Assembly (NCBI GenBank): GCA_946531785.1
Contig: CAMNAT010000021.1
Coordinates: 1 to 15,201, forward strand
DNA length: 15,201 bases
Source: an uncultured Oscillospiraceae bacterium
Lineage (GTDB): Bacteria; Bacillota; Clostridia; UBA1381
Direction: 5' to 3'
Shown here: piece after piece, positions 7,259 through 15,116 of the stretch
How positions within the stretch are numbered: position 1 is the first letter of the stretch
Layout of the letters: the number at the start of each line of letters is the position of its first letter
The notes under the pieces: model-generated
The model's database searches: none
Told to the model about the DNA's origin: nothing
Seen by the model: only the letters and a program-made list of their open reading frames with translations
Made by a program: the position numbers and the translations under genes

Positions 7259-9025
7259 TTATTTATATATCTTATATCTCACAAGCATCGAATACAATCT
7301 CTCGCCCGCGGGAAGGAGAACGATATCCTCCTTGTCCATCACTCTCAGCCGCAGCACGAGCGCGAGATATACCGCCGCCGCGACAATAACTGAAAGCATT
7401 GTCGCGGCGAGGTTTGATACATATCCGCCGCCGAATACCGCGGTCATCGCAAAGTATACACCAAACGCCGCTATGCCCATGACCGCGCCTGCGCCCAAAG
7501 GCTTTATGACATACTTGCCGAGCGTGATGCGGAGCGGTATTTTACGGGAAAGCACGATGTAGTTTACCAAAAACGCCACTATCTGACACACGATCGACGA
7601 GATCGCCGCGCCGTAGATGTTCACCGACGGGATCGGGATCAGTATCAGGTTCAGAGCTACCTTGCAAAGGCATCCGAGGAGTATGCCCAACGCCGGGACA
7701 AACACCTTGCCTATGCCCTGCAGTGCGCCTGTCAGCGTCTGCGTGAGCGCGCTGAACACCAGCGCCACCGCCATGATAGCCAGAAGCTCCGCGCCGTCGG
7801 AGGTGGCGGGGTATATTATCTTATATATCGGCTGCGCCAGGACGATGAAGCCTATCGCGCAGGGTAGAATAAGAAGTATCGATATGAGGAAGGAGTATGA
7901 GGTCTTTGAGACCGCCTCCTTCGTGTCGCCCTTTGCCAGAGCGCCCGCGATCGACGGCACCAAAACCGTTGCGAACGCGATGTTGAGCGCCAGCGGCATA
8001 TTGAAGATGGTGTCGCTCTTTGAGAGCATACCCGAAAGATATACCGCCGCCTTGTTGAGCTGCGTTGCGGTCGGGGCTGATATGATATCATCGCTCAGTA
8101 TCCCCGCCGGTATCCCGCCGGAAAACGCCGCCTCGATGCCGCGCGTGATCGTCGCGAGATCGACAACGCGGTTCACCGCCGTTATGATCGACGCGAGCGA
8201 GATCGGTATCGACAGCATGAGTATCATCTTCATGAGCCTTGCGCCCGAGGTTTTAAGCTCCTCGACAGATGAGCGGCGCATCTGCTCCTCCAGTCCCTTT
8301 TTGCGCCTTAGATAGAATACGGCAAGATATATAAAGGATATGAGCGTCGCAAGCGAGCTTGCCGCGTTCGCCCATGCCGCAAGTATCTCAGGAGGTGCTA
8401 CCTCGTTCCCGTTTACAGTATAAAGCATGGAAACTCGCGTCGCAATGACCATGAGCTGCGGCATTGAGCCGACGGCGAGCAGCACGAGCACTATCGTGAG
8501 TCCGCATTTGAACACCTGCTCGAGCATCTGTGAAAAGCTCGTCGCCCTCATGTCGTTAAGTCCCTGGAAGTAACCGCGGATAACGGATGAGATGCATACG
8601 AAGAATATCGACGGAGCCAGCGCGCGCATAACATACTGCGCGCCGTCCATGTTCATAATATGCACCGCTATGAAGTCGGAGCCTATATAGAGTATCGCCG
8701 CGCAGACGAGACCGATCACGGAGAACAGCCCGAATGCGGTGCGGAATATCCTGTGCGCCGACCTGTAATCGCCCAGTGCCGCGCGCTCGGACACCATCTT
8801 TGCAATGGCGTTCGGTATGCCGACCGATGAGATCGCAAGCAATACCGTATACACCTGGAAGCCCGCGTTATAGAAGCCGTTTCCGGAGTTGCCGAATCCG
8901 TCTATATTGGTGATGACCATGCGGTATATCATACCCATAGCCTTCACCATGATCTGCGCGAAGAGTATCATGATGACATTCCCCATAAAGGAATGCGCGT
9001 TCTGCCTGTTTTTTTTCTTTATCAA
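7259..9025 (-). CDS. MOP-superfamily lipid flippase, SpoVB/YtgP/MurJ-like
   Basis: This polytopic membrane protein of about 588 residues (roughly 14 hydrophobic segments) belongs to the polysaccharide-transport/MviN branch. The N-terminal segments SFMGNVIMILFAQIMVK and GIPNAIAKMVSERAA, and the later GALQGIGKVFVPALGI, are typical of the SpoVB/YtgP group, whose members can flip lipid II or related lipid-linked saccharides. Placement between glmS and cdaA supports a wall-precursor role (inference). The reading frame extends to a TTG at 9034, but that codon lies 1 nt from the only ribosome site (AAAGGA, complement of 9036-9041). I therefore prefer the TTG at 9025, 10 nt downstream, giving an N-terminus of MIKKKNRQN. 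The first in-frame ATG (8986) would remove the basic leader and has no ribosome site. Whether it is a true MurJ orthologue or an exporter of another polymer is open. Confidence 0.88.
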   Translation of the reverse strand: MIKKKNRQNAHSFMGNVIMILFAQIMVKAMGMIYRMVITNIDGFGNSGNGFYNAGFQVYTVLLAISSVGIPNAIAKMVSERAALGDYRSAHRIFRTAFGLFSVIGLVCAAILYIGSDFIAVHIMNMDGAQYVMRALAPSIFFVCISSVIRGYFQGLNDMRATSFSQMLEQVFKCGLTIVLVLLAVGSMPQLMVIATRVSMLYTVNGNEVAPPEILAAWANAASSLATLISFIYLAVFYLRRKKGLEEQMRRSSVEELKTSGARLMKMILMLSIPISLASIITAVNRVVDLATITRGIEAAFSGGIPAGILSDDIISAPTATQLNKAAVYLSGMLSKSDTIFNMPLALNIAFATVLVPSIAGALAKGDTKEAVSKTSYSFLISILLILPCAIGFIVLAQPIYKIIYPATSDGAELLAIMAVALVFSALTQTLTGALQGIGKVFVPALGILLGCLCKVALNLILIPIPSVNIYGAAISSIVCQIVAFLVNYIVLSRKIPLRITLGKYVIKPLGAGAVMGIAAFGVYFAMTAVFGGGYVSNLAATMLSVIVAAAVYLALVLRLRVMDKEDIVLLPAGERLYSMLVRYKIYK

Positions 9026-9045
9026 AGAAAGCAAGTCCTTTCGGT

Positions 9046-9396
9046 TTAGTTATCTCTTGGAGTTTCTGCAGTAAAAGGCGAATCGGCTGCCGGTGCCTCA
9101 GTCGCGGTCTCCTCCGGCGCCGCGGTCGGCACTGTTGAGATATACTGCGCCTGATTTGCTACGGTGTTTTCAAGCTCCAGTATGCGCGCGTTGAGCGTTG
9201 TGATCTGCTCGCGCAGATTGCGGTTTTCCTCAACGAGCGATACCTTCTGCCTGTATTCTGCGCTGTTCTCGGTGAGCTTGCCGATCACGAAAGCGGCGGC
9301 AAGTATAACGAGCAGCGCAGCCGCTCCGGCTATGATACGCCGTTTCAGCTTCTGCCGGCTGCCCCGGTGGAAGCTGACATATCTGTGATTGTCCAT
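9046..9396 (-). CDS. Small single-span membrane protein with coiled coil (unknown function)
   Basis: I do not recognise this 116-residue protein. Its N-terminus is basic (RQKLKRR, 14-20), followed by one membrane helix (about 21-39), which predicts the N-terminus inside. Next comes a heptad coiled coil (about 45-82, with L54, L61, I65, L68, I72, L75 and V79 in core positions), then an Ala/Thr/Pro/Glu-rich tail (89-116). The topology is like FtsL/DivIC-type division proteins, but the folded C-terminal part of those families is missing, so I do not assign that name. The ATG at 9396 has TGGAG 7 nt upstream, starting within 16 nt of the glmS stop. The next gene's preferred start is 20 nt after its stop. 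Its conserved-looking operon place between glmS and the flippase suggests an envelope role (inference). Confidence 0.82.
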   Translation of the reverse strand: MDNHRYVSFHRGSRQKLKRRIIAGAAALLVILAAAFVIGKLTENSAEYRQKVSLVEENRNLREQITTLNARILELENTVANQAQYISTVPTAAPEETATEAPAADSPFTAETPRDN

Positions 9397-9411
9397 TAGC
9401 TTACTCCAATA

Positions 9412-11235
9412 TTATTCTACTGTTACTGATTTTGCAAGGTTTCTCGGCTTATCTATGTCGCAGCCCTTCTCTGCCGCTACATAGTAGCTGAATATCTGCA
9501 GCGGTACGACCGAAAGCGAGGGAAGGAAGATATCGCTTGTTTCGGGTATCTCTATAACATGGTCGGCAATGCCGTCCATCGTCTTGCCCTTTGTCGTAAC
9601 GCCCATAACTACGGCGCCGCGCGAGGTGACCTCTTTTATGTTTGAAACGGTCTTGTCAAAGAGATCGCGTCCTGTCGCTATAGCGATAACGAGCGTGCCG
9701 TCCTCAATGAGCGAGATCGTGCCGTGCTTGAGCTCGCCCGCGGCGTATGCCTCGGAATGGATATAGGAGATCTCCTTGAGCTTGAGCGAGCCCTCGAGCG
9801 ATACCGCGTAGTCAAGGTTACGACCTATGAAGAATATCGACTTGCAGTTATAGAACTTTGACGCGAGGTATGCAAGCTGATCCTTGTTCTCTATTGTCTC
9901 TGCAACGAGATCGGGAAGAGCCTCAAGCTCGTTTATGTACTTCTTATACTGACCGCCGGTGATCGTGCCGAGCTTGTTCGCCATATATATAGCGAGCATG
10001 TATACGACAGCAAGCTGTGTCGAGTATGCCTTTGTGGTCGCGACCGCGATCTCCGGTCCTGCCCATGTGTAGATAACATCGTCTGACGCGTTCGCTATCG
10101 CCGAGCCTACAACATTCACTATCGAGAGTATCCTTGCGCCGCGGCTCTTTGCGACCTTCAAGGCCTCCAAGGTGTCCGCTGTCTCGCCCGACTGGCTGAT
10201 AACGACAACGAGATCGTTTTTCGTAACGATCGGGTCGCAGTAACGGAACTCCGACGCGATCTGAGCTTCTACCGGTATACGGCAAAGACGCTCTATCACA
10301 TATTTTGCCACAACACCCACATGATATGCGCTTCCGCACGCAACTATGAATATCTTGTTTATGTTCTTTATGTCCTGAGCTGTGAGCTTGACATCGTCAA
10401 GGACGATATTGCCGTCCTTGATACGAGGCGAGATAGTCTCGCGCAGCGCCTTTGGCTGCTCCTCGATCTCCTTTATCATAAAGTGCGGATAGCCGCCCTT
10501 CTCAGCTGCGGAGATGTCCCAGTCAACGGTGAACACATCCTTTTTGATCTCTTCCTTATCGGTGTTATATACCTTTACATCGTCGCGGGTGAGCACAACT
10601 ATCTCGTTATCCTCTATGTAATGGATATTGCGTGTGTGCTTTAAGATAGCCGTAACATCTGATGCGATGAAGTTCTCGCCCTCACCCAGACCAATGATGA
10701 GCGGGCTTGCCTTGCGTACCGCGATGAAGCTGTCCGGATAATCCGAGCAGAGCACGCCGAGAGCGTAGGAGCCCTCAACGCGGTCGATGACCTTTATCAT
10801 GGCGTCCATTATATCGCCCTTGTAGTAGTATTCAAATAAATGAGCCAGAACCTCGGTATCTGTCTCCGAAACAAACTCAAAGCCTTTTGCTGTGAGACGC
10901 TCGCGGAGCGGAAGATAGTTCTCGATGATTCCGTTATGTACCACCGCAAAACGACCCGACTGCGAAAGATGCGGATGCGCGTTAACATCCGACGGCTCGC
11001 CGTGAGTTGCCCAGCGCGTATGGCCTATGCCTATCGTGCCTTTTACATCATTGCCGTCGCCGGTCTTATCGCGCAGCACCTGAAGTCTGCCCTTTGCCTT
11101 TGCGACATTTATATCCTGCCCGTTTATGACCGCGATGCCCGAGCTGTCGTAGCCGCGGTATTCAAGCTTTTCAAGTCCGTCCAGAAGGATCGGCGCCGCC
11201 TGATTTTTTCCTATATATCCAACTATTCCACACAT
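9412..11235 (-). CDS. glmS: Glutamine-fructose-6-phosphate aminotransferase (isomerizing)
   Basis: GlmS makes glucosamine-6-phosphate from fructose-6-phosphate and glutamine, the first committed step to UDP-GlcNAc for peptidoglycan. The 607-residue protein has full family length. The N-terminal glutaminase domain begins MCGIVGYIG with nucleophile Cys2, followed by GHTRWATHG (71-79), HNGIIENY and SETDTEV. Two SIS sugar-isomerase domains follow, with ACGSAYHVG, SQSGETADT and ELKHGTISLIEDG. The C-terminus RNLAKSVTVE carries the Schiff-base lysine (K602). The ATG at 11235 has GGAGG 9 nt upstream. It is the first gene of the operon running to cdaR and has its own promoter (11289-11317). The leader is only about 46 nt, too short for a glmS ribozyme, so feedback by that route is not expected here. 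Confidence 0.98.
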   Translation of the reverse strand: MCGIVGYIGKNQAAPILLDGLEKLEYRGYDSSGIAVINGQDINVAKAKGRLQVLRDKTGDGNDVKGTIGIGHTRWATHGEPSDVNAHPHLSQSGRFAVVHNGIIENYLPLRERLTAKGFEFVSETDTEVLAHLFEYYYKGDIMDAMIKVIDRVEGSYALGVLCSDYPDSFIAVRKASPLIIGLGEGENFIASDVTAILKHTRNIHYIEDNEIVVLTRDDVKVYNTDKEEIKKDVFTVDWDISAAEKGGYPHFMIKEIEEQPKALRETISPRIKDGNIVLDDVKLTAQDIKNINKIFIVACGSAYHVGVVAKYVIERLCRIPVEAQIASEFRYCDPIVTKNDLVVVISQSGETADTLEALKVAKSRGARILSIVNVVGSAIANASDDVIYTWAGPEIAVATTKAYSTQLAVVYMLAIYMANKLGTITGGQYKKYINELEALPDLVAETIENKDQLAYLASKFYNCKSIFFIGRNLDYAVSLEGSLKLKEISYIHSEAYAAGELKHGTISLIEDGTLVIAIATGRDLFDKTVSNIKEVTSRGAVVMGVTTKGKTMDGIADHVIEIPETSDIFLPSLSVVPLQIFSYYVAAEKGCDIDKPRNLAKSVTVE

Positions 11236-11288
11236 ATATGTATACCTCCGAATTATTTTATCCTATAAAAATAGCTATAGATATTATT

Positions 11289-11317
11289 ATTCTATACTAT
11301 TTTCGGCAAAAATTCAA
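11289..11317 (-). promoter_or_regulatory. Sigma-A-type promoter for glmS operon
   Basis: On the minus strand TTGAAT (complement of 11312-11317) is followed after 17 nt by TAGAAT (complement of 11289-11294). The predicted start near 11282 gives a leader of about 46 nt. It is back to back with the promoter at 11367-11395, with A/T tracts between the two. Confidence 0.65.
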
Positions 11318-11366
11318 TATGTTTTTGAAAAAAATCAACTTTTTTGGCTGAACAGCTTGAATTTGC

Positions 11367-11395
11367 TTGAAAAAACGAATGGATTGTGGTAGAAT
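11367..11395 (+). promoter_or_regulatory. Sigma-A-type promoter for the DUF5662-cls operon
   Basis: TTGAAA (11367-11372) and TAGAAT (11390-11395) are separated by 17 nt. The predicted start near 11402 gives a leader of about 28 nt that holds AGGAGG (11416-11421), 8 nt before the ATG at 11430. Confidence 0.65.
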
Positions 11396-11429
11396 AAGCT
11401 ATGATATTATGTATTAGGAGGATCGGCAT

Positions 11430-11957
11430 ATGCTGCATTTATGGAAGCATTTCAAGACAGTGGCAAAGCATCGGCATCTTGTGTTTGTACATTGCGTAAA
11501 AGCGGGCATACCCTGGCGCGGCATGCTGCATGATCTTTCAAAGTTCAGCCCGACCGAGTTCATCGAGGGCGCGAGGTTTTACCTCGGCGACCGCAGCCCG
11601 ACCGAGCGCGAGCGCGAGGTCTACGGCTATTCAAAGGCGTGGATGCACCACAAGGGGCGGAACAGGCATCATTTTGAATACTGGACGGATTATAACATCG
11701 TTTCCAAAAAGCTGGAGCCGGTGAAGATGCCGATAGTATTCGTCAAGGAGATGTTCTGCGACCGCGTCGCCGCCGGAAAGGTATATCAGGGGAAGAATTA
11801 TACAAACGATAACCCGATAAACTACTTCCTCCGCGGCAGAGCAAGACTCACGATGCATCCCGAGACCGCGGAGCTTCTTGAAAAATGGCTGAGACTGATC
11901 CAGACCGACGGCGAGGAAGCCGCGTTCTGTGAGATCAGGAAAACTAAGGACTATTGA
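11430..11957 (+). CDS. DUF5662-type protein, histidine-rich, function unknown
   Basis: The 175-residue soluble protein matches my memory of the DUF5662 family, sometimes misannotated as catalase. It has no signal peptide or membrane segment. Conserved-looking clusters are H21-C-x-K-A-G, H34-D35-L-S-K-F-S-P-T-E-F, W71-M-H73-H74-K and R78-N-x-H80-H81-F-E-Y-W. This spacing of H, HD and paired H is reminiscent of metal-dependent HD-type hydrolases, but that is only a pattern argument and I assign no reaction. The ATG at 11430 has AGGAGG 8 nt upstream and a good promoter. The cardiolipin synthase gene starts 28 nt after its stop, so the two are probably co-transcribed. Confidence 0.85.
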   Translation: MLHLWKHFKTVAKHRHLVFVHCVKAGIPWRGMLHDLSKFSPTEFIEGARFYLGDRSPTEREREVYGYSKAWMHHKGRNRHHFEYWTDYNIVSKKLEPVKMPIVFVKEMFCDRVAAGKVYQGKNYTNDNPINYFLRGRARLTMHPETAELLEKWLRLIQTDGEEAAFCEIRKTKDY

Positions 11958-11985
11958 TAACAAACATACATGGGGGTGAGGCCGT

Positions 11986-13521
11986 TTGAATAAGCTGACG
12001 AAGCTGGTCTACTCAAATAAATTCTTTGCGCTCATCACGCTGCTGATACAGCTCGGATATATTTTTGCGTTTATATTCAGCGCTATCAACATACGCTTCA
12101 TTCTGCTCCCGTCTTATCTTATCAGCGCGATACTCATCCTGTTCGAGGTGAACAGGCATGAGGAGAGCGGCTTCAAGATAACCTGGATAATGATGATCGC
12201 TGTGATCCCGGTGATCGGGTGGTTTTTATATATTTATACCCATACGGGGCTTATTTCCAAAAGCATAAAGGACTCCCAGTACAACGCGCAGCTAGCGGTC
12301 GCAAAGTACAGGGTAGACGATTCGGAGGTCATCGCGCAGATGAAGGCTGAGGGCACCGATACGGGGCTTGCAAAATTCTTTTCAAACACCAACTTCAATT
12401 CTGTATACCGCAGCACCGCGGTCAAATACTATCCGTTAGCTGACGATATCCTCGCGGATATCCTGTGTGAGCTTGAAAGAGCTGAGAAATTCATCTTCTT
12501 AGAGTTCTTCATCATCAATTCCACAAGCTATATGTGGCGCTCGATACTGAATGTGCTTGAAAAAAAGGCGCAGGCGGGCGTGGATGTCAGGGTGATGTAT
12601 GACGGAATGGGCTGCATGGGCATCACGCCCAAGGATTTTGACCGCGAGCTCATGAGGCTCGGGATCAGGTGCAGGGTGTTTTCACCGGTGCAGCCGCTTT
12701 TATCGACATATCAGAACAACCGCGACCACAGGAAGATAATCGTCGTGGACGGACGGTGCGCGTTCTCCGGCGGATTCAATCTCGCGGACGAGTATATAAA
12801 CCGCATAGAGCGGTTCGGGCACTGGAAGGATACCGGCATACGCGTATACGGAGAGGGAGTTGCCGGCTTCACCGAGATGTTCCTCTCGATGTGGTACACA
12901 GAATCGGGAGTTGATGAGCCGGATTTCGACAAATTCATAAAAAGCTCGGCAAGATACTCCTGCCCCGGAGCTGCGGGATATATACAGCCCTACGGCGATT
13001 CGCCGCTCGACGGGATACAATCGGGCAGGATAGGATATGTTGATATCTTAAACAAGGCTGAGGACTATGTCTATATAATGACGCCGTATTTCGCGATAGA
13101 CGAGGCGCTCTATGACGCTCTTAAATTTGCTGTGAGCAGGGGCGTGGATGTGAAGCTGATACTACCCGGCGTGCCGGATAAGAGGATGCCGTACTGCCTC
13201 GCAAGGTCGTATTACCTTGATCTGATCGATATCGGTGTTGAGATATACGAGTACACTCCGGGCTTTGTACATGCAAAGACAACGGTGTGCGACGGGAAGC
13301 GGGCTATCGTGGGTACTATCAATTACGATTACCGCAGCCTGTATCTGCATTACGAATGCGCGGCGCTGCTTGTAAATGTGCCGCAGATAAAGGATATTGA
13401 GCGGGATGCCATGGCTACGATCGCAAGGTCGCGCCGCATAGACCGCGCGGCATACAGCGCGCTGCCGTGGTATTACAGATTCTTCGGACGCGTTCTGAGA
13501 TTCGTTGCGACAGTGATATGA
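11986..13521 (+). CDS. cls: Cardiolipin synthase (phospholipase D family)
   Basis: Cls joins two phosphatidylglycerol molecules into cardiolipin and glycerol at the inner membrane. The 511-residue protein has two N-terminal membrane helices (about 13-33 and 35-53, with a third hydrophobic stretch at 65-84). Two PLD domains follow, with intact HKD motifs: H248-R-K250-x4-D255 followed by FSGGFNLADEY, and H429-A-K431-x4-D436 followed by IVGTINYDYRS. This is the standard Firmicutes Cls layout and length. The start is a TTG at 11986, supported by GGGGGTGAG about 5 nt upstream; the first in-frame ATG is near residue 69, inside the membrane region. It follows the DUF5662 gene by 28 nt and ends just before a bidirectional terminator. 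Confidence 0.93.
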   Translation: MNKLTKLVYSNKFFALITLLIQLGYIFAFIFSAINIRFILLPSYLISAILILFEVNRHEESGFKITWIMMIAVIPVIGWFLYIYTHTGLISKSIKDSQYNAQLAVAKYRVDDSEVIAQMKAEGTDTGLAKFFSNTNFNSVYRSTAVKYYPLADDILADILCELERAEKFIFLEFFIINSTSYMWRSILNVLEKKAQAGVDVRVMYDGMGCMGITPKDFDRELMRLGIRCRVFSPVQPLLSTYQNNRDHRKIIVVDGRCAFSGGFNLADEYINRIERFGHWKDTGIRVYGEGVAGFTEMFLSMWYTESGVDEPDFDKFIKSSARYSCPGAAGYIQPYGDSPLDGIQSGRIGYVDILNKAEDYVYIMTPYFAIDEALYDALKFAVSRGVDVKLILPGVPDKRMPYCLARSYYLDLIDIGVEIYEYTPGFVHAKTTVCDGKRAIVGTINYDYRSLYLHYECAALLVNVPQIKDIERDAMATIARSRRIDRAAYSALPWYYRFFGRVLRFVATVI

Positions 13522-13530
13522 TTTTTCGCC

Positions 13531-13568
13531 AAAAACAAGGGAAGGGGCGCGCGCCCCTTCCCGTTTTT
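13531..13568. terminator. Bidirectional intrinsic terminator between cls and the NlpC/P60 gene
   Basis: GGGAAGGGGC (13539-13548) pairs perfectly with GCCCCTTCCC (13553-13562) around GCGC. AAAAAC lies before (13531-13536) and GTTTTT after (13563-13568). Each strand therefore has a GC-rich stem followed by a T-run, placed between two convergent genes. Confidence 0.9.
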
Positions 13569-13580
13569 ATTAGCTTTTTT

Positions 13581-15002
13581 CTACCATACGATCCTTTTCG
13601 CGCCCATAAAATTGGTCTTGTAATAGCCGCTTTCTATCGTGCAGTACTTTACAACATCTCCCGTATGCGGTGAGTGGATCATCTTGCCGCCGCCGACATA
13701 CATGCCGACATGTGACGGCTGACCGTATTCCGTACCGAAGTACATGAGATCGCCCGGCTTCATATCCTCCCAGGCTACGAAGGTACCGTCGTTGTCCCAC
13801 TGTGTATATGTCGTCCTTGTGATGTTATAGCCGTTCTGCCTGTACACATACTGTACAAAGCCCGAGCAGTCGAAGCCGTCCGGTGTTGTGCCGCCCCAGA
13901 GGTACGGTGTGCCGATGTACTTATCGGCGGTCGCCAGTATGCTCTGGATCTTCGGGCTTGCTCCCGATGACGCGGGCGGCGCAGGCTGTGCCGGTGCCGG
14001 TACAGGTGCCGGTGCCGGAGCCGGTGTCGGAGCGGGCGTCGGAACAGGTGTCGGCTCTGGTGTGGGAACCGGGGTCGGCTCAGGCTTGACGTAGTTGTAG
14101 GTAAAGTCTACGGGTAAGCTGAAAACCTCTGATCCGTCTGCGAGAACTGCTCCCACGATTATCGAATATGACCCCGGTGTCAGATAGTCATATGTTACTG
14201 ATACGCTCTTTCCGCCGACATCGTTTATATAGATAGCCTTTGAGCCCGCATCCTTTATAAGAACACGGTAGTACGCCGCGTTGGTCGCGTCTGCCCATGA
14301 GATCGTAAAGCTCGGCGATTCTATATATGTGTTTGCCGCGGGCGTTGTTATGAGCGGTACGGACTGCACAACATCAAGCGACGGTCCGAATACCGAGTAT
14401 GCCCTGTTTACGCTTACTATTGCCTGCTCGCGCGTAGTTGTTGCGAGCGGCGCTATCATATCGTCGGTGAGTCCCGTCATGATATCATAGCTTAAAAGCG
14501 TGCTGATGGGCGAGCGTGCCCATGAAACTATGTCATAATTGTCTGTGAATTGCGATAGATAGAGGTTATCCGTTTCCTCCGCTATATTCATTGACACCTC
14601 CGATGCCGTAAGCGTGCTCACAAGCATCTTAGCCATTTCCTGGCGTGTTACCTGTCTGTACGGTGCAAATTCGGTGTCGCTCACGCCGTTTACTATACCG
14701 TAGTTATACGCCTGTATTACCGAAGCGTTGCCGGTGTCGGTAAACGGCGTATTCGGGGGATCCATGATCACCTCGCCGGTAAGCCTTTTATAAAGATTCA
14801 TCGAAAGCTCACAGAACTCCTGTCTTGTGATGCCCTCATGCATGTTGTTTGATACTATTGAATACGATACCAGACCGGCGCTGCTGGCGCTGCGGTAAAA
14901 CGGCTCTGCCCACCCGCTGAGATCGGCAGCAGATGCCGCTGTGTTAAAAGCCAGACCTAAAATACAAATACCACTGATGGTCGCGCGCAAAGATTTCCTC
15001 AA
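13581..15002 (-). CDS. Secreted SLH-domain NlpC/P60 peptidoglycan hydrolase
   Basis: This is an exported cell-wall endopeptidase. Numbering here is from the upstream GTG at 15011. A signal peptide spans about 1-28 (cleavage near AASA/A). Three SLH repeats follow (about 30-78, 88-135, 150-206, with TRQEFCEL, TRQEMAKML and TREQAIVSV ends), which anchor proteins to wall polymers. Then come a beta-rich Ig/FN3-like segment (215-308), a Pro/Thr/Ala linker (309-348) and an NlpC/P60 domain (354-476). Catalytic residues are Cys382 (DCSGF), His434 (PSHVGMYVG) and His446 (MIHSPHTG). P60 domains usually cut D-Glu to diamino-acid bonds in stem peptides. The GTG at 15011 directly abuts the ribosome site GGGAGG (complement of 15013-15018), so the TTG at 15002, 10 nt away, is the preferred start (473 residues). 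A strong promoter with a WalR-like box lies upstream. Confidence 0.94.
   Translation of the reverse strand: MRKSLRATISGICILGLAFNTAASAADLSGWAEPFYRSASSAGLVSYSIVSNNMHEGITRQEFCELSMNLYKRLTGEVIMDPPNTPFTDTGNASVIQAYNYGIVNGVSDTEFAPYRQVTRQEMAKMLVSTLTASEVSMNIAEETDNLYLSQFTDNYDIVSWARSPISTLLSYDIMTGLTDDMIAPLATTTREQAIVSVNRAYSVFGPSLDVVQSVPLITTPAANTYIESPSFTISWADATNAAYYRVLIKDAGSKAIYINDVGGKSVSVTYDYLTPGSYSIIVGAVLADGSEVFSLPVDFTYNYVKPEPTPVPTPEPTPVPTPAPTPAPAPAPVPAPAQPAPPASSGASPKIQSILATADKYIGTPYLWGGTTPDGFDCSGFVQYVYRQNGYNITRTTYTQWDNDGTFVAWEDMKPGDLMYFGTEYGQPSHVGMYVGGGKMIHSPHTGDVVKYCTIESGYYKTNFMGAKRIVW
13968..14087 (-). repeat. Degenerate 6-nt repeat tract coding the Pro-rich linker
   Basis: This stretch encodes alternating Pro with Thr/Ala/Glu/Val (EPTPVPTPEPTPVP, then PAPAPAP). 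At DNA level it is a run of GGTGCC/GGTGTC/GGAACA-like hexamers. It separates the wall-anchoring and catalytic parts of the hydrolase. Long open frames on the other strand here are by-products of the repeat. Confidence 0.85.
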
Positions 15003-15046
15003 AGAAATCACTCCTCCCTTTTTATTAAATTTTCCCTATACCCTTG

Positions 15047-15074
15047 TCCCGGATTTTTTAAGCGAAAGCCGGGT
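15047..15074 (-). promoter_or_regulatory. Short hairpin in the hydrolase leader
   Basis: On the minus strand CCCGG (complement of 15069-15073) can pair with CCGGG (complement of 15048-15052) across a 16-nt loop. It sits in a leader of about 100 nt between the promoter and the ribosome site. It is a modest stem with no T-run, and its function is unknown. Confidence 0.3.
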
Positions 15075-15116
15075 AAAACGCTGTAAATATTGTCCGTCCT
15101 TTTCTGTTATGTTACT

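Noticed and set aside
6927..8315. Long plus-strand open frames of 211 and 232 codons opposite cdaA and the flippase
   Set aside because: They overlap conserved genes on the other strand, show no family motifs, and have composition typical of antisense frames in this codon-biased DNA.
11236..11429. glmS ribozyme upstream of glmS
   Set aside because: The predicted leader is only about 46 nt, is AT-rich and shows no conserved ribozyme core; the rest of the gap is taken by divergent promoters.
11430..11957. Catalase
   Set aside because: This is a name sometimes attached to DUF5662 proteins, but there is no haem-catalase or manganese-catalase motif in the sequence.
13883..14094. Gly/Ala/Val-rich open frames on the plus strand over the linker region
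   Set aside because: They are antisense shadows of the Pro-rich repeat; they have no ribosome site, and the minus-strand protein has clear domains.
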